12,695 bases of DNA from DSOS01 sp035286585 (GTDB taxonomy: Bacteria > Chloroflexota > Anaerolineae > Anaerolineales > UBA4823): contig DATEDC010000206.1 in the NCBI GenBank assembly GCA_035286585.1, positions 1 through 12,695 on the forward strand, in the 5' to 3' direction. Positions within the stretch are counted from its first letter, which is position 1. Every line of letters begins with the position of its first letter. Under the pieces are notes generated by a model, which saw nothing but the letters and a program-made list of their open reading frames with translations, was not told where the DNA came from and made no database searches. Below, one piece after another: positions 6,739 to 12,695 of the stretch. The position numbers were made by a program, and so were the translations under genes.

Positions 6739-7449
6739 ATGCACCATTCGATCGAAGTCAAGGACCTTTCCTTTGCCTACCCCGATGGGCACCAGGCGCT
6801 CAAAGGCGTCTCCCTGAGCATCGCTCCGTGTGAAAAGGTCGCCCTGGTCGGGCCGAACGGCGCGGGCAAATCCACCCTGATCCTGCACCTGAATGGCATT
6901 CTCATGGGCAGCGGGGAGGTGCGTGTCTGCGCGGTGGAAGCCCGAAAAGAAAATCTGGGGCGCCTGCGCGCCATGGTTGGCCTGGTGTTTCAGTCGCCGG
7001 ATGACCAGTTGTTTTCCCCCACCGTTTTTGACGATGTCGCATTTGGCCCGCTCTATCAGGGCCTTGCGGCGGAATTGGTTCACCGGCGAGTGGAGGAAGC
7101 CCTGTGCGCGGTGCACATGTGCGGCTACGAGCGCCGCATCTCGCACCACCTGAGCGCGGGTGAGAAAAAGCGCATCGCCATAGCTACTGTGCTTTCGATG
7201 CAGCCGGAGGTGCTGGTGTTGGATGAGCCAACCGCTGGGCTGGACCCACGCGCCCGCCGCTCGCTGATCCAGCTGCTGTGCGAGCTGCCTATGACCATGT
7301 TGGTGTCCACGCACGACATGCACATGGTAGGCGAGCTGTTCCCGCGCATGGTCATCATGGATGAGGGGAGCATCGTCGCCGATGGCCCCACCGAGGCGCT
7401 GATGAACGACCAGGCGTTGTTAGAGGCCCACGGGCTGGAAAAACCCTGA
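6739..7449 (+). CDS. cbiO: Cobalt/nickel ECF transporter ATP-binding protein CbiO
   Basis: The 236-residue cytosolic ATPase of the transporter, working as a dimer on CbiQ. All ABC motifs are present: Walker A GPNGAGKST (38-46), Q-loop Gln85 in VFQSPDDQLF (the PDDQ is typical of ECF ATPases), signature LSAGEKKR (138-145; Ala replaces the usual Gly at position 3), Walker B VLVLDEP with catalytic Glu163, D-loop AGLD and switch His192 in STHD. Only a weak AG-rich site precedes the ATG, 12 bp after the cbiQ stop. It is the last gene of the operon; its stop is 4 bp from the metK stop on the other strand, so its terminator must lie inside metK. Confidence 0.95.
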   Translation: MHHSIEVKDLSFAYPDGHQALKGVSLSIAPCEKVALVGPNGAGKSTLILHLNGILMGSGEVRVCAVEARKENLGRLRAMVGLVFQSPDDQLFSPTVFDDVAFGPLYQGLAAELVHRRVEEALCAVHMCGYERRISHHLSAGEKKRIAIATVLSMQPEVLVLDEPTAGLDPRARRSLIQLLCELPMTMLVSTHDMHMVGELFPRMVIMDEGSIVADGPTEALMNDQALLEAHGLEKP

Positions 7450-7452
7450 GAT

Positions 7453-7491
7453 ATTAATCAGCAGTAGCAGATACTTTCAGGTTAATTTTTT
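7453..7491 (+). terminator. Possible terminator of the cbi operon inside the metK 3' end
   Basis: ATTAATC (7453-7459) pairs with GGTTAAT (7480-7486), 7 bp with one G-U and a 20-nt loop, followed by five T residues. The stem is AT-rich and the loop long, so efficiency is doubtful, but it is the only candidate near the cbiO stop and has a good T-run. Confidence 0.35.
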
Positions 7492-8704
7492 CCTGCAACC
7501 CGGCAGCTCTTCGCAGCAGGGCGGCTTTATCGGTGCGCTCCCAGGGCAGGTCGAGGTCGTCGCGCCCAAAATGCCCGTATACCGATATCTGGCGGTAGAT
7601 CGGGCGGCGCAAGTCCAGATCGCGGATGATGGCCCCCGGGCGCAGGTCGAAGTGCTGGGTGATCAGCTCGGCGATGCGCTCGTCGGGGATGCGGCCGGTG
7701 CCAAAGGTCTCAACATTAACGCTCAAAGGGCGGGCCACGCCGATGGCGTAAGCCACCTGGATCTCGCAGCGCTCGGCTAACCCGGCAGCCACCACGTTTT
7801 TAGCCGCCCAGCGGGCCGCGTAAGCCGCCGAGCGATCCACCTTGGTGGGGTCTTTGCCGCTGAAGGCGCCGCCACCGTGGCGACCCATCCCGCCGTAGGT
7901 GTCGACAATGATTTTCCGCCCGGTTAACCCGGCGTCGCCCTGTGGGCCGCCGATCACAAACCGCCCGGTAGGATTGACGTAAATCTTGGGCTCGCCGTAC
8001 ATGAGCTCCGCCGGGATCACCGGCTTGATCACGTGTTCGATCACCGCCGCCCGCACCTGCTCCTGGCTGATCTCCGGGGCGTGCTGGGTGCTCACCAGCA
8101 GCGTATCCACCCGCAGCGGGCGCCCGTAGCTGTATTCCACCGTCACCTGCGTCTTGCCGTCGGGGCGTAGCCAGGGCAGCGTCCCGTCTTTGCGCACCTG
8201 GGCCAGGCGGCGAGCCAGCTTGTGAGCCAGGTAGATCGGCATGGGCAGCAGGGTGGGGGTATCGTTGCAGGCGTAGCCGAACATCATGCCTTGATCGCCC
8301 GCTCCGATAGCATCCACCTCCGCGGCGCTCATCTCGCCTGTCCTGGTTTCCAGGGATTTATCCACGCCCATGGCGATGTCGCCGGACTGGCGCGAGATCG
8401 CCACCAATACGCCGCAGCTATTGCCATCCAGGCCTATCTCGCTGTTGTCGTAACCAATTTCATTAAGAATCTTCCGCGCCAGCTCATCGAAGTTCAGGTT
8501 GGCGCGAGTGGTGATTTCACCCAGCAGCATAACATAACCGGTCTTGGTGGCTGTTTCGCAAGCCACGCGCGAAAACGGGTCCTGTTCCAGGCAGGCATCC
8601 AGCACGGCATCGCTGATCTGGTCGCAGATTTTATCCGGATGCCCCTCGGTTACAGATTCAGAGGTGAACATCAGGCTGGGTGAACTCATAAATGTGGTAC
8701 TCAC
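7454..8704 (-). CDS. metK: S-adenosylmethionine synthetase
   Basis: Makes S-adenosylmethionine from methionine and ATP, with tripolyphosphate cleavage; a cytosolic tetramer. At 416 residues it is slightly longer than the E. coli enzyme. Visible are the N-terminal FTSESVTEGHPDK with the ATP-binding His22 and Asp24, the hexapeptide GAGDQG in a conserved methionine-adenosine site, and the glycine-rich loop GGGAFSGKDPTKVDRSAAY. The start is GTG at 8704, chosen because AGGAGG (minus strand of 8711-8716) is 6 nt upstream; an in-frame ATG at 8689 lacks such a site. Expression is controlled by a SAM-I riboswitch and terminator in a roughly 210-nt leader. It runs tail to tail into cbiO. Confidence 0.97.
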   Translation of the reverse strand: MSTTFMSSPSLMFTSESVTEGHPDKICDQISDAVLDACLEQDPFSRVACETATKTGYVMLLGEITTRANLNFDELARKILNEIGYDNSEIGLDGNSCGVLVAISRQSGDIAMGVDKSLETRTGEMSAAEVDAIGAGDQGMMFGYACNDTPTLLPMPIYLAHKLARRLAQVRKDGTLPWLRPDGKTQVTVEYSYGRPLRVDTLLVSTQHAPEISQEQVRAAVIEHVIKPVIPAELMYGEPKIYVNPTGRFVIGGPQGDAGLTGRKIIVDTYGGMGRHGGGAFSGKDPTKVDRSAAYAARWAAKNVVAAGLAERCEIQVAYAIGVARPLSVNVETFGTGRIPDERIAELITQHFDLRPGAIIRDLDLRRPIYRQISVYGHFGRDDLDLPWERTDKAALLRRAAGLQEKINLKVSATAD

Positions 8705-8715
8705 AATTTACCTCC

Positions 8716-8756
8716 TAAAAATATAGAGCGCCCCCTCTGGTAATCAGAAAGGGCGC
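8716..8756 (-). terminator. Riboswitch-controlled intrinsic terminator of metK
   Basis: On the minus strand GCGCCCTTTCTG pairs with CAGAGGGGGCGC (12 bp, two G-U), followed by the U-rich tract TCTATATTTTT, which ends right before the metK Shine-Dalgarno. The left arm GCCCTTTC (8747-8754) can alternatively pair over 8 bp with GAGAGGGC (8774-8781), which includes the 3' strand of aptamer helix P1. This is the expected antiterminator, so control is by premature termination when SAM is bound. Confidence 0.85.
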
Positions 8757-8776
8757 AATGATGCTTGGCTTATGCC

Positions 8777-8891
<115 letters not shown>

Positions 8892-8920
8892 CCTTTTGGG
8901 GCTATTGAATTGTTGAGGCG

Positions 8921-8949
8921 AATATACCACGGGTGGGTGCAGTTGTCAA
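8921..8949 (-). promoter_or_regulatory. Promoter of metK and its riboswitch leader
   Basis: On the minus strand a perfect TTGACA (8944-8949) and TATATT (8921-8926) are spaced by 17 bp. Transcription should start near 8914, about 25 nt before helix P1 of the riboswitch. Confidence 0.85.
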
Positions 8950-8963
8950 TTAGCTTATAGATG

Positions 8964-8969
8964 TATAAT
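8964..8969 (+). promoter_or_regulatory. -10 element of a leaderless recO promoter
   Basis: A perfect TATAAT ends 6 bp before the recO ATG at 8976, so the predicted transcription start falls on or next to the start codon. A poor -35, TTGTCA (8943-8948), at 15-bp spacing overlaps the -35 box of the divergent metK promoter. Confidence 0.6.
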
Positions 8970-8975
8970 CCAGCT

Positions 8976-9773
8976 ATGCCTTCACGCGAGCGTACGTTCC
9001 GAGTCGAAGCTGTCGTGCTGCGCCACAGCGATTGGGGCGAGGCCGACCGGCTGCTCAGCCTGTACAGCCGGGAGCAGGGTAAGCTGCGCGCCGTCGCCAA
9101 GGGCGTCCGCAAGGTGCGCTCGCGCAAAGCCGGGCACCTGGAGCCCTTCACGCGGGTCAACCTGCTGCTGGCCCGCGGCCGCGACCTGCCCCTGGTGACC
9201 CAGGCAGAAGCGCGCGACGCCTACCTGCCGCTGCGTGAAGACCTGCTGCTGGTGGGCTACGCCTCCTATGTTGTCGAATTGATCGACCGCTTCACCTATG
9301 AGGGTGAGGAGAACCGCTCTCTCTATCGCCTGCTGGTGGACACCCTCGGCCGCCTGGCTGCCGAGCACGAAGCCGAACTGGTGGTGCGCTATTACGAGAT
9401 CCGCCTGTTGGACCTGCTGGGCTTTCGTCCGCACCTGTTCCACTGCGCCAACTGCGAGCGCGAGATCCAGCCGGAGGACCAGTATTTCTCCGCCGAGCTG
9501 GGGGGCGTGCTGTGCCCGGATTGCGGCCGCGGCAGGGGCGGCGTGCGCCCGGTCTCGCAAAGCGCGCTGAAATACCTGCGCCACTTCCAGCGCAGCAACT
9601 ACGCCAATGCCAGCCGGGCGCGCCTCTCGCCCGGGGTGGCCCGGGAGCTGGAAATCCTGAGCCAGCACTACCTCACCTACCTGCTGGAGCGCAACCTGAA
9701 CAGCCCCTCCTTCCTGCGCCGGGTAAGGAGTCAGGTCCCTCAGCCCGATCCAGCCGACGAGCTGGAAGTCTGA
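8976..9773 (+). CDS. recO: DNA repair protein RecO
   Basis: A 265-residue recombination mediator that, with RecR, loads RecA at gaps and anneals single strands in the RecF pathway. The N-terminal OB fold begins RTFRVEAVVLRHSDWGEADRLLSLYSREQGKLRAVAKGVRK (two adjacent stretches, residues 6-46), the helical domain follows, and a four-cysteine zinc motif sits at Cys157/Cys160 (HCANC) and Cys180/Cys183 (CPDC). ATG at 8976 is chosen over the in-frame ATG at 8961 because the latter lies on the TATAAT box. No Shine-Dalgarno precedes it, consistent with leaderless translation. It is divergent from metK. Confidence 0.95.
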   Translation: MPSRERTFRVEAVVLRHSDWGEADRLLSLYSREQGKLRAVAKGVRKVRSRKAGHLEPFTRVNLLLARGRDLPLVTQAEARDAYLPLREDLLLVGYASYVVELIDRFTYEGEENRSLYRLLVDTLGRLAAEHEAELVVRYYEIRLLDLLGFRPHLFHCANCEREIQPEDQYFSAELGGVLCPDCGRGRGGVRPVSQSALKYLRHFQRSNYANASRARLSPGVARELEILSQHYLTYLLERNLNSPSFLRRVRSQVPQPDPADELEV

Positions 9774-9794
9774 ATCCTTTTCTCCCCTCCTATG

Positions 9795-9823
9795 GGAACC
9801 CAAACCCCCCAGCCGGTGTATAT
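9795..9823 (+). promoter_or_regulatory. Possible ECF-type promoter of the sigma factor gene
   Basis: GGAACC (9795-9800) resembles the -35 element recognised by many ECF sigma factors. It is followed after 17 bp by GTATAT (9818-9823). ECF sigma genes are commonly autoregulated. The -10 element of this particular factor is unknown, so this is suggestive only. Confidence 0.3.
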
Positions 9824-9833
9824 AGAGTAGAAA

Positions 9834-9847
9834 CCTCTCCGGAGAGG
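9834..9847 (+). repeat. 14-bp perfect palindrome over the sigma-factor ribosome binding site
   Basis: CCTCTCC is followed directly by GGAGAGG. The right half is part of the Shine-Dalgarno (GGAGAGGAG, 9841-9849). In RNA a 5-bp stem with a 4-nt loop could partly hide the ribosome binding site; as DNA the palindrome could be a protein site. Confidence 0.55.
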
Positions 9848-9853
9848 AGTCAT

Positions 9854-10417
9854 TTGGAACAAACTGCTCTTATCCAGCGGGCGCGCCTGGGAGATCAGGC
9901 CGCCTGGATGGCATTGGTCGGCGAGCACCAGCAGGCGGTCTTCCGCCTGGCCTACCTGATCCTGGGCGATCCCGACGATGCGGAAGACGTCGCCCAGGAG
10001 ACTTTCATCCGCGCCTATCGCTGGCTGGAGCGCTTCGACGAGCGCCGCCCGCTGAGACCCTGGCTGCTGTGCATCGCCGCCAACCTGTCCCGCAACCAGC
10101 GCCGCGCCTTCGGGCGCTACTGGGCCGCGCTGACCCGTTTCAGGCGCAGCGAAAGCGAAGGAGAAGGAATGAGCCCACAAGCCGCCAATTCCAACCCCGA
10201 GGAACCCCGGGCGCTCTGGGAAGCGGTGAGACGGCTGCGCCAGGCAGACCAGACGGTGATTTACCTGCGCTACTTCCTGGACCTGTCGGTCGAGGAGACC
10301 GCCGAAGCGCTCATGATCGCCCCGGGGACGGTGAAATCCCGCTTGCACCGCAGCCTGAGACGGCTGGAAGCTGTCATCGCTCGCGACTTTCCAGCCTTGA
10401 GAGAGGAATACATGTGA
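9854..10417 (+). CDS. ECF-type RNA polymerase sigma factor (sigma-70 family)
   Basis: A 187-residue extracytoplasmic-function sigma factor that redirects RNA polymerase to a small regulon. Region 2 covers about residues 25-90, with DPDDAEDVAQETFIRAYRWL (39-58) for core binding and RPWLLCIAANLSRNQRR for -10 recognition. A charged linker follows, then region 4 (about 118-175) with the helix-turn-helix YLRYFLDLSVEETAEAL and APGTVKSRLHRSLRRLE. The start is TTG at 9854 behind GGAGAGGAG; no ATG or GTG fits, and translations further upstream lack similarity. The stop overlaps the next gene (TGATG, 10415-10419), so an anti-sigma partner made in step is expected. The signal it answers to is unknown. 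Confidence 0.9.
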   Translation: MEQTALIQRARLGDQAAWMALVGEHQQAVFRLAYLILGDPDDAEDVAQETFIRAYRWLERFDERRPLRPWLLCIAANLSRNQRRAFGRYWAALTRFRRSESEGEGMSPQAANSNPEEPRALWEAVRRLRQADQTVIYLRYFLDLSVEETAEALMIAPGTVKSRLHRSLRRLEAVIARDFPALREEYM

Positions 10418-11724
10418 TGGACGCCAACCATTTGAAAATCCGTGAAGAATACCTGCGCAGGTGGAGCCAGGGTTTCCCTTATCCAGCGACCCCGGATATC
10501 GCCGGGTCGGTCGCCCGGCGCCTGGAAAGAGAGGCGCGACCTGCCAGTCTTCTCCGCCCGCGGCTTGCCTGGGGCGTGGCAACCCTTATTTTGCTGCTGG
10601 GGGCTACCCTGGCCATCCCGCCGGTGCGCGCCCAGGTTTTGGAGTGGCTGCAGGTTGGAGCCATCCGCATTATTCTCAGCCAGCCCACGCCAACCCCCAC
10701 CCCTGTGGCAACCCATCCGCTGGCGCAGGCCGGAATTCCGACCGCCCCCTCCACCCCCCGCCCCTACCCCTCGCTTGCTGACCTGCCCGGAGAGACCAGC
10801 CTGGCTGAAGCCCAAAGCCGGCTGCGCTTCCCCATCCCCCTGCCGGCTTATCCAGCGGACCTGGGCGAGCCGGACCGGGTTTTCCTGCAAAACCTGGGAG
10901 GCCAGGCTGTGCTGCTGGTCTGGATGGACCCTGAGGAGCTGGAGCGCATCCGCCTCGACTTGCTCCTGATGGGGCCGGGCGCATTTGGAGAAAAATTCGC
11001 CCCGCCCGTGATCGCGGAGACCAGCGTGAACGGTCAGCCGGCGCTCTGGACGGAGGGGCCGCACACCCTTTACCTGGGCGGGATGTACCAACAGGTGCCC
11101 CTGGTCGTGCAGGCTAACGTGCTCATCTGGACCGAGGGCGAGGTCACTTATCGCCTGGAGACCGACCTGCCCCTGGAGGAGGCGGTGCGCATCGCCGAAT
11201 CTCTGGAGACCGTCCAGCCGGAGGGTGAAACCATTGCAACCGCCGAGCCACCTATGACCGCTACACCATCTCCCACCTACCTGCCGCTCGAAAATTGCCC
11301 GGTGACGCAGCCTCAAAATCCACCTTTCATTCCGCCGCCGCCCTATCCGGCCGAGGCGCCCTACGAAGGCGAGTTTTGGTACGGCACGGAGGCTTTGTGG
11401 ACCATGCTGCGCTTCGATGGCAGGTGGTGGGCGCTGCCGTACCATGAGCACGCTCGGGGTGGCGGCGGTTACGTCCAGAAGGTCTTCTGGTGGAACGAGG
11501 ATTACGACTGGCAGGCTGAGCCGATCCCGGAATTTAAAGTAACCCTGCGGCGGTTGGATGGCCCGGCGCCGGTCTTCGAGAGCACGCAGGCTAGCAATGC
11601 CTACCACCCCGACTTCGGCTCGGCCATCCTCACCGGGGTCGAGATCCCCACCCTGGGCTGCTGGCAGGTCAGCGGCAGTTACCGGGGGCACGCGCTGAGC
11701 TTCGTGGTCCGGGTGGAAAAATGA
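10417..11724 (+). CDS. Single-pass membrane anti-sigma-factor-like protein with two extracellular domains
   Basis: A 435-residue protein, probably the partner of the preceding sigma factor. The cytosolic head (1-47) contains FPYPATPDIAGSVARRLERE, a pattern I associate with Chloroflexota anti-sigma-like proteins; no HxxxCxxC zinc anti-sigma motif is present. One hydrophobic segment (about 50-68) is followed by PPVRAQVLEWLQVGAIRI. A Pro/Thr-rich linker (89-115) leads to a beta-rich DUF4367-like region (about 120-270), a second TATPSPT linker, and a C-terminal domain (about 290-435) beginning LENCP, with WYGTEALWTML, a KVFWWNEDYDW aromatic patch and a final GCWQVSGSYRGHALSFVVRV typical of an extracellular beta-sandwich. 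ATG at 10417 (alternatively GTG at 10414) lies behind AGAGGA. The stop overlaps the next start (ATGA). Anti-sigma activity is inferred from position. Confidence 0.75.
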   Translation: MDANHLKIREEYLRRWSQGFPYPATPDIAGSVARRLEREARPASLLRPRLAWGVATLILLLGATLAIPPVRAQVLEWLQVGAIRIILSQPTPTPTPVATHPLAQAGIPTAPSTPRPYPSLADLPGETSLAEAQSRLRFPIPLPAYPADLGEPDRVFLQNLGGQAVLLVWMDPEELERIRLDLLLMGPGAFGEKFAPPVIAETSVNGQPALWTEGPHTLYLGGMYQQVPLVVQANVLIWTEGEVTYRLETDLPLEEAVRIAESLETVQPEGETIATAEPPMTATPSPTYLPLENCPVTQPQNPPFIPPPPYPAEAPYEGEFWYGTEALWTMLRFDGRWWALPYHEHARGGGGYVQKVFWWNEDYDWQAEPIPEFKVTLRRLDGPAPVFESTQASNAYHPDFGSAILTGVEIPTLGCWQVSGSYRGHALSFVVRVEK

Positions 11725-12497
11725 TCTGGCTGAAGTCGAACGGACGCTGGCTGGCGCTTAATCTGTTCGCCCTTTCGGTAATGGGCGTGGTATTAAGCCA
11801 GGGGAGCACGGACTTGGGGGAAACAGAGGCTTTAGATCCCCTGCTCACGAACGGGAAGTGGGCGATACGCTTCCTGCTCATCTGTCTGTCGATGACGCCC
11901 TTGAATACGTATTTCGGCTGGAGCCAGGCGGTCAGGCTGCGCAAGCCGGCCGGGCTATGGGCCTTTGGTTTTGCAGCCCTGCACGTCCTGGTCAACATTC
12001 GCGAGGCGCAGTTCACCTGGCTGGAATATCCCGTGCAGCCCTTCATCCTGCCTGGCGCGCTGGGGCTGCTGATCCTGATCGCCCTCGCCGTCACCTCCAA
12101 CCGCTGGGCGATGCGGCGCCTGAGGAAGAACTGGAAGCGGCTGCACCGGCTGGTGTACCTGGCTGGCAACCTGGTCATCCTGCACGCCATGCTGGCCACC
12201 ACGGCGAGCAAAAGGATCGCTCTGCGTGATCCCCAGGCGGTCAGGGAGCTGCAGGCGTATTTTGCGCTGCTGCTGGTTTTGCTGGTCGTACGCATTCCCA
12301 GGGTGCGCCGTGCGCTCTTGCAGGTCAGAGACTTGCTCAGGCGTAAACGACCGATCCTCCTCCCCGTTATCGTTCCTGATGAGCTACCCGAATACTGGCC
12401 ACAGGTTTACGGCCGCGAGGACGAGGTTTACCTGGACGATCTTTACCCCGAAACCCAACCGGAGGAAGAGGCTGAGGGCGAGCGCGTGATGGCGTGA
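11721..12497 (+). CDS. MsrQ/ferric-reductase-like haem-binding membrane protein
   Basis: A 258-residue integral membrane protein of the ferric reductase-like transmembrane family. Hydrophobic helices lie near residues 9-26, 46-62, 77-92, 107-125, 144-160 and 179-192. Haem-ligand candidates are His88 (FAALHVL), His142 (KRLHRLVYLAG) and His155 (VILHAML), close in position and context to His91, His151 and His164 of E. coli MsrQ. GKWAIRFLLICLSMTPL is also MsrQ-like. MsrQ passes quinone-derived electrons to the periplasmic methionine sulfoxide reductase MsrP, but no msrP gene is in the window. About 55 residues after the last helix form an extra basic then very acidic tail (from about 198), absent from typical MsrQ of around 200 residues. 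The start overlaps the preceding stop, so it is coupled to the sigma/anti-sigma pair. The gene ends with tandem stops TGA TAA. Confidence 0.82.
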   Translation: MIWLKSNGRWLALNLFALSVMGVVLSQGSTDLGETEALDPLLTNGKWAIRFLLICLSMTPLNTYFGWSQAVRLRKPAGLWAFGFAALHVLVNIREAQFTWLEYPVQPFILPGALGLLILIALAVTSNRWAMRRLRKNWKRLHRLVYLAGNLVILHAMLATTASKRIALRDPQAVRELQAYFALLLVLLVVRIPRVRRALLQVRDLLRRKRPILLPVIVPDELPEYWPQVYGREDEVYLDDLYPETQPEEEAEGERVMA

Positions 12498-12575
12498 TAA
12501 TTACGTAGGGTCGTCAGGTCGCGGTTGTTCCGCTAACGTGTCACGCACTTCTGCAAGATACTGTTGGCGAACTAG

Positions 12576-12615
12576 CAGCCACAAAGTGAATACTGACATC
12601 AGAGTGGGCTGTTTT
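12576..12615 (+). terminator. Possible terminator of the sigma/anti-sigma/haem-protein operon
   Basis: CAGCCAC (12576-12582) pairs with GTGGGCTG (12604-12611) with one bulged base, followed by TTTT. The loop is long (21 nt) and the T-run short, so this is a weak candidate 79 bp after the stop codon. Confidence 0.35.
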
Positions 12616-12694
12616 ACTCTCTGGAAAGGTTCGTCGCCTGGATGGTGATGGTCAGTTGGCAGCCCTGGGAACCAATCCCCAGGGCCGTCGATAT
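12614..12694 (-). CDS. Possible 3' end of a convergent gene entering from the right edge
   Basis: One minus-strand frame reads ISTALGIGSQGCQLTITIQA then TNLSRE and a TAA stop (12614-12616). About three quarters of its codons end in G or C, like the real genes to the left. An overlapping minus frame stays open longer (to 12443) but has a lower GC third position and intrudes into the preceding gene, so it is less likely. No family is recognised and only 26 codons are visible. Confidence 0.28.
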   Translation of the reverse strand: MSTALGIGSQGCQLTITIQATNLSRE

Positions 12695-12695
12695 C

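Noticed and set aside
10270..11691. 473-codon minus-strand reading frame opposite the anti-sigma-like gene
   Set aside because: It is a high-GC shadow frame: its composition is skewed to Gly, Arg, Gln and His, it has no recognisable motif, and it overlaps two well-supported genes.
12443..12695. Longer minus-strand frame at the right edge
   Set aside because: It overlaps the end of the haem-protein gene, has few G/C third positions compared with neighbours, and ends without any familiar motif; the shorter frame to 12614 looks more gene-like.

Overview
The window is an ordinary bacterial chromosome segment with mostly plus-strand, tightly packed genes. The best taxonomic guess is a member of the Chloroflexota, possibly Anaerolineae. 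That rests on the architecture of the anti-sigma-like protein (short cytosolic head with a YPATPD motif, one membrane helix, large extracellular part), a DUF3179 lipoprotein, a SAM-I riboswitch before metK and AGGAGG ribosome binding sites. This is inference from familiarity, not a database result. No phage, transposon, CRISPR array or classical defence locus is visible.

Layout: (1) 2-2229, the 3' part of a short-form 6-phosphogluconate dehydrogenase gene (gnd) overlapping a complete glucose-6-phosphate dehydrogenase gene (zwf), together the oxidative pentose phosphate branch. (2) 2359-3612, a secreted DUF3179 lipoprotein. (3) 3613-4036, a minus-strand tRNA-Lys(UUU) with a clear promoter, a possible decayed coding fragment, and the promoter of trxA. 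(4) 4037-4414, thioredoxin with a strong intrinsic terminator. (5) 4440-7449, an apparent operon of a Fur-family regulator and a cobalt/nickel ECF transporter (cbiM with a fused CbiN-like PDGLE segment, cbiQ, cbiO), preceded by a perfect 20-bp palindrome that is probably the regulator's operator. (6) 7454-8949, metK on the minus strand, convergent with cbiO across only 4 bp, controlled by a complete SAM-I riboswitch with terminator and antiterminator and a consensus promoter. (7) 8964-9773, recO, divergent from metK and apparently transcribed as a leaderless mRNA. (8) 9854-12497, a translationally coupled trio: ECF sigma factor, one-helix anti-sigma-like membrane protein and an MsrQ/ferric-reductase-like haem membrane protein. 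(9) 12498-12695, non-coding sequence with a possible terminator and perhaps the last codons of a convergent gene.

How the genes may work together: cobalt taken up by CbiMQO would feed cobalamin, which B12-dependent methionine synthase uses to make methionine, the substrate of the neighbouring MetK; this link is inferred from adjacency only. The sigma/anti-sigma/haem-protein trio looks like a membrane-sensing regulatory unit and is the most promising place for undescribed biology. The left third (gnd to the tRNA) is visibly lower in GC than the right two thirds.
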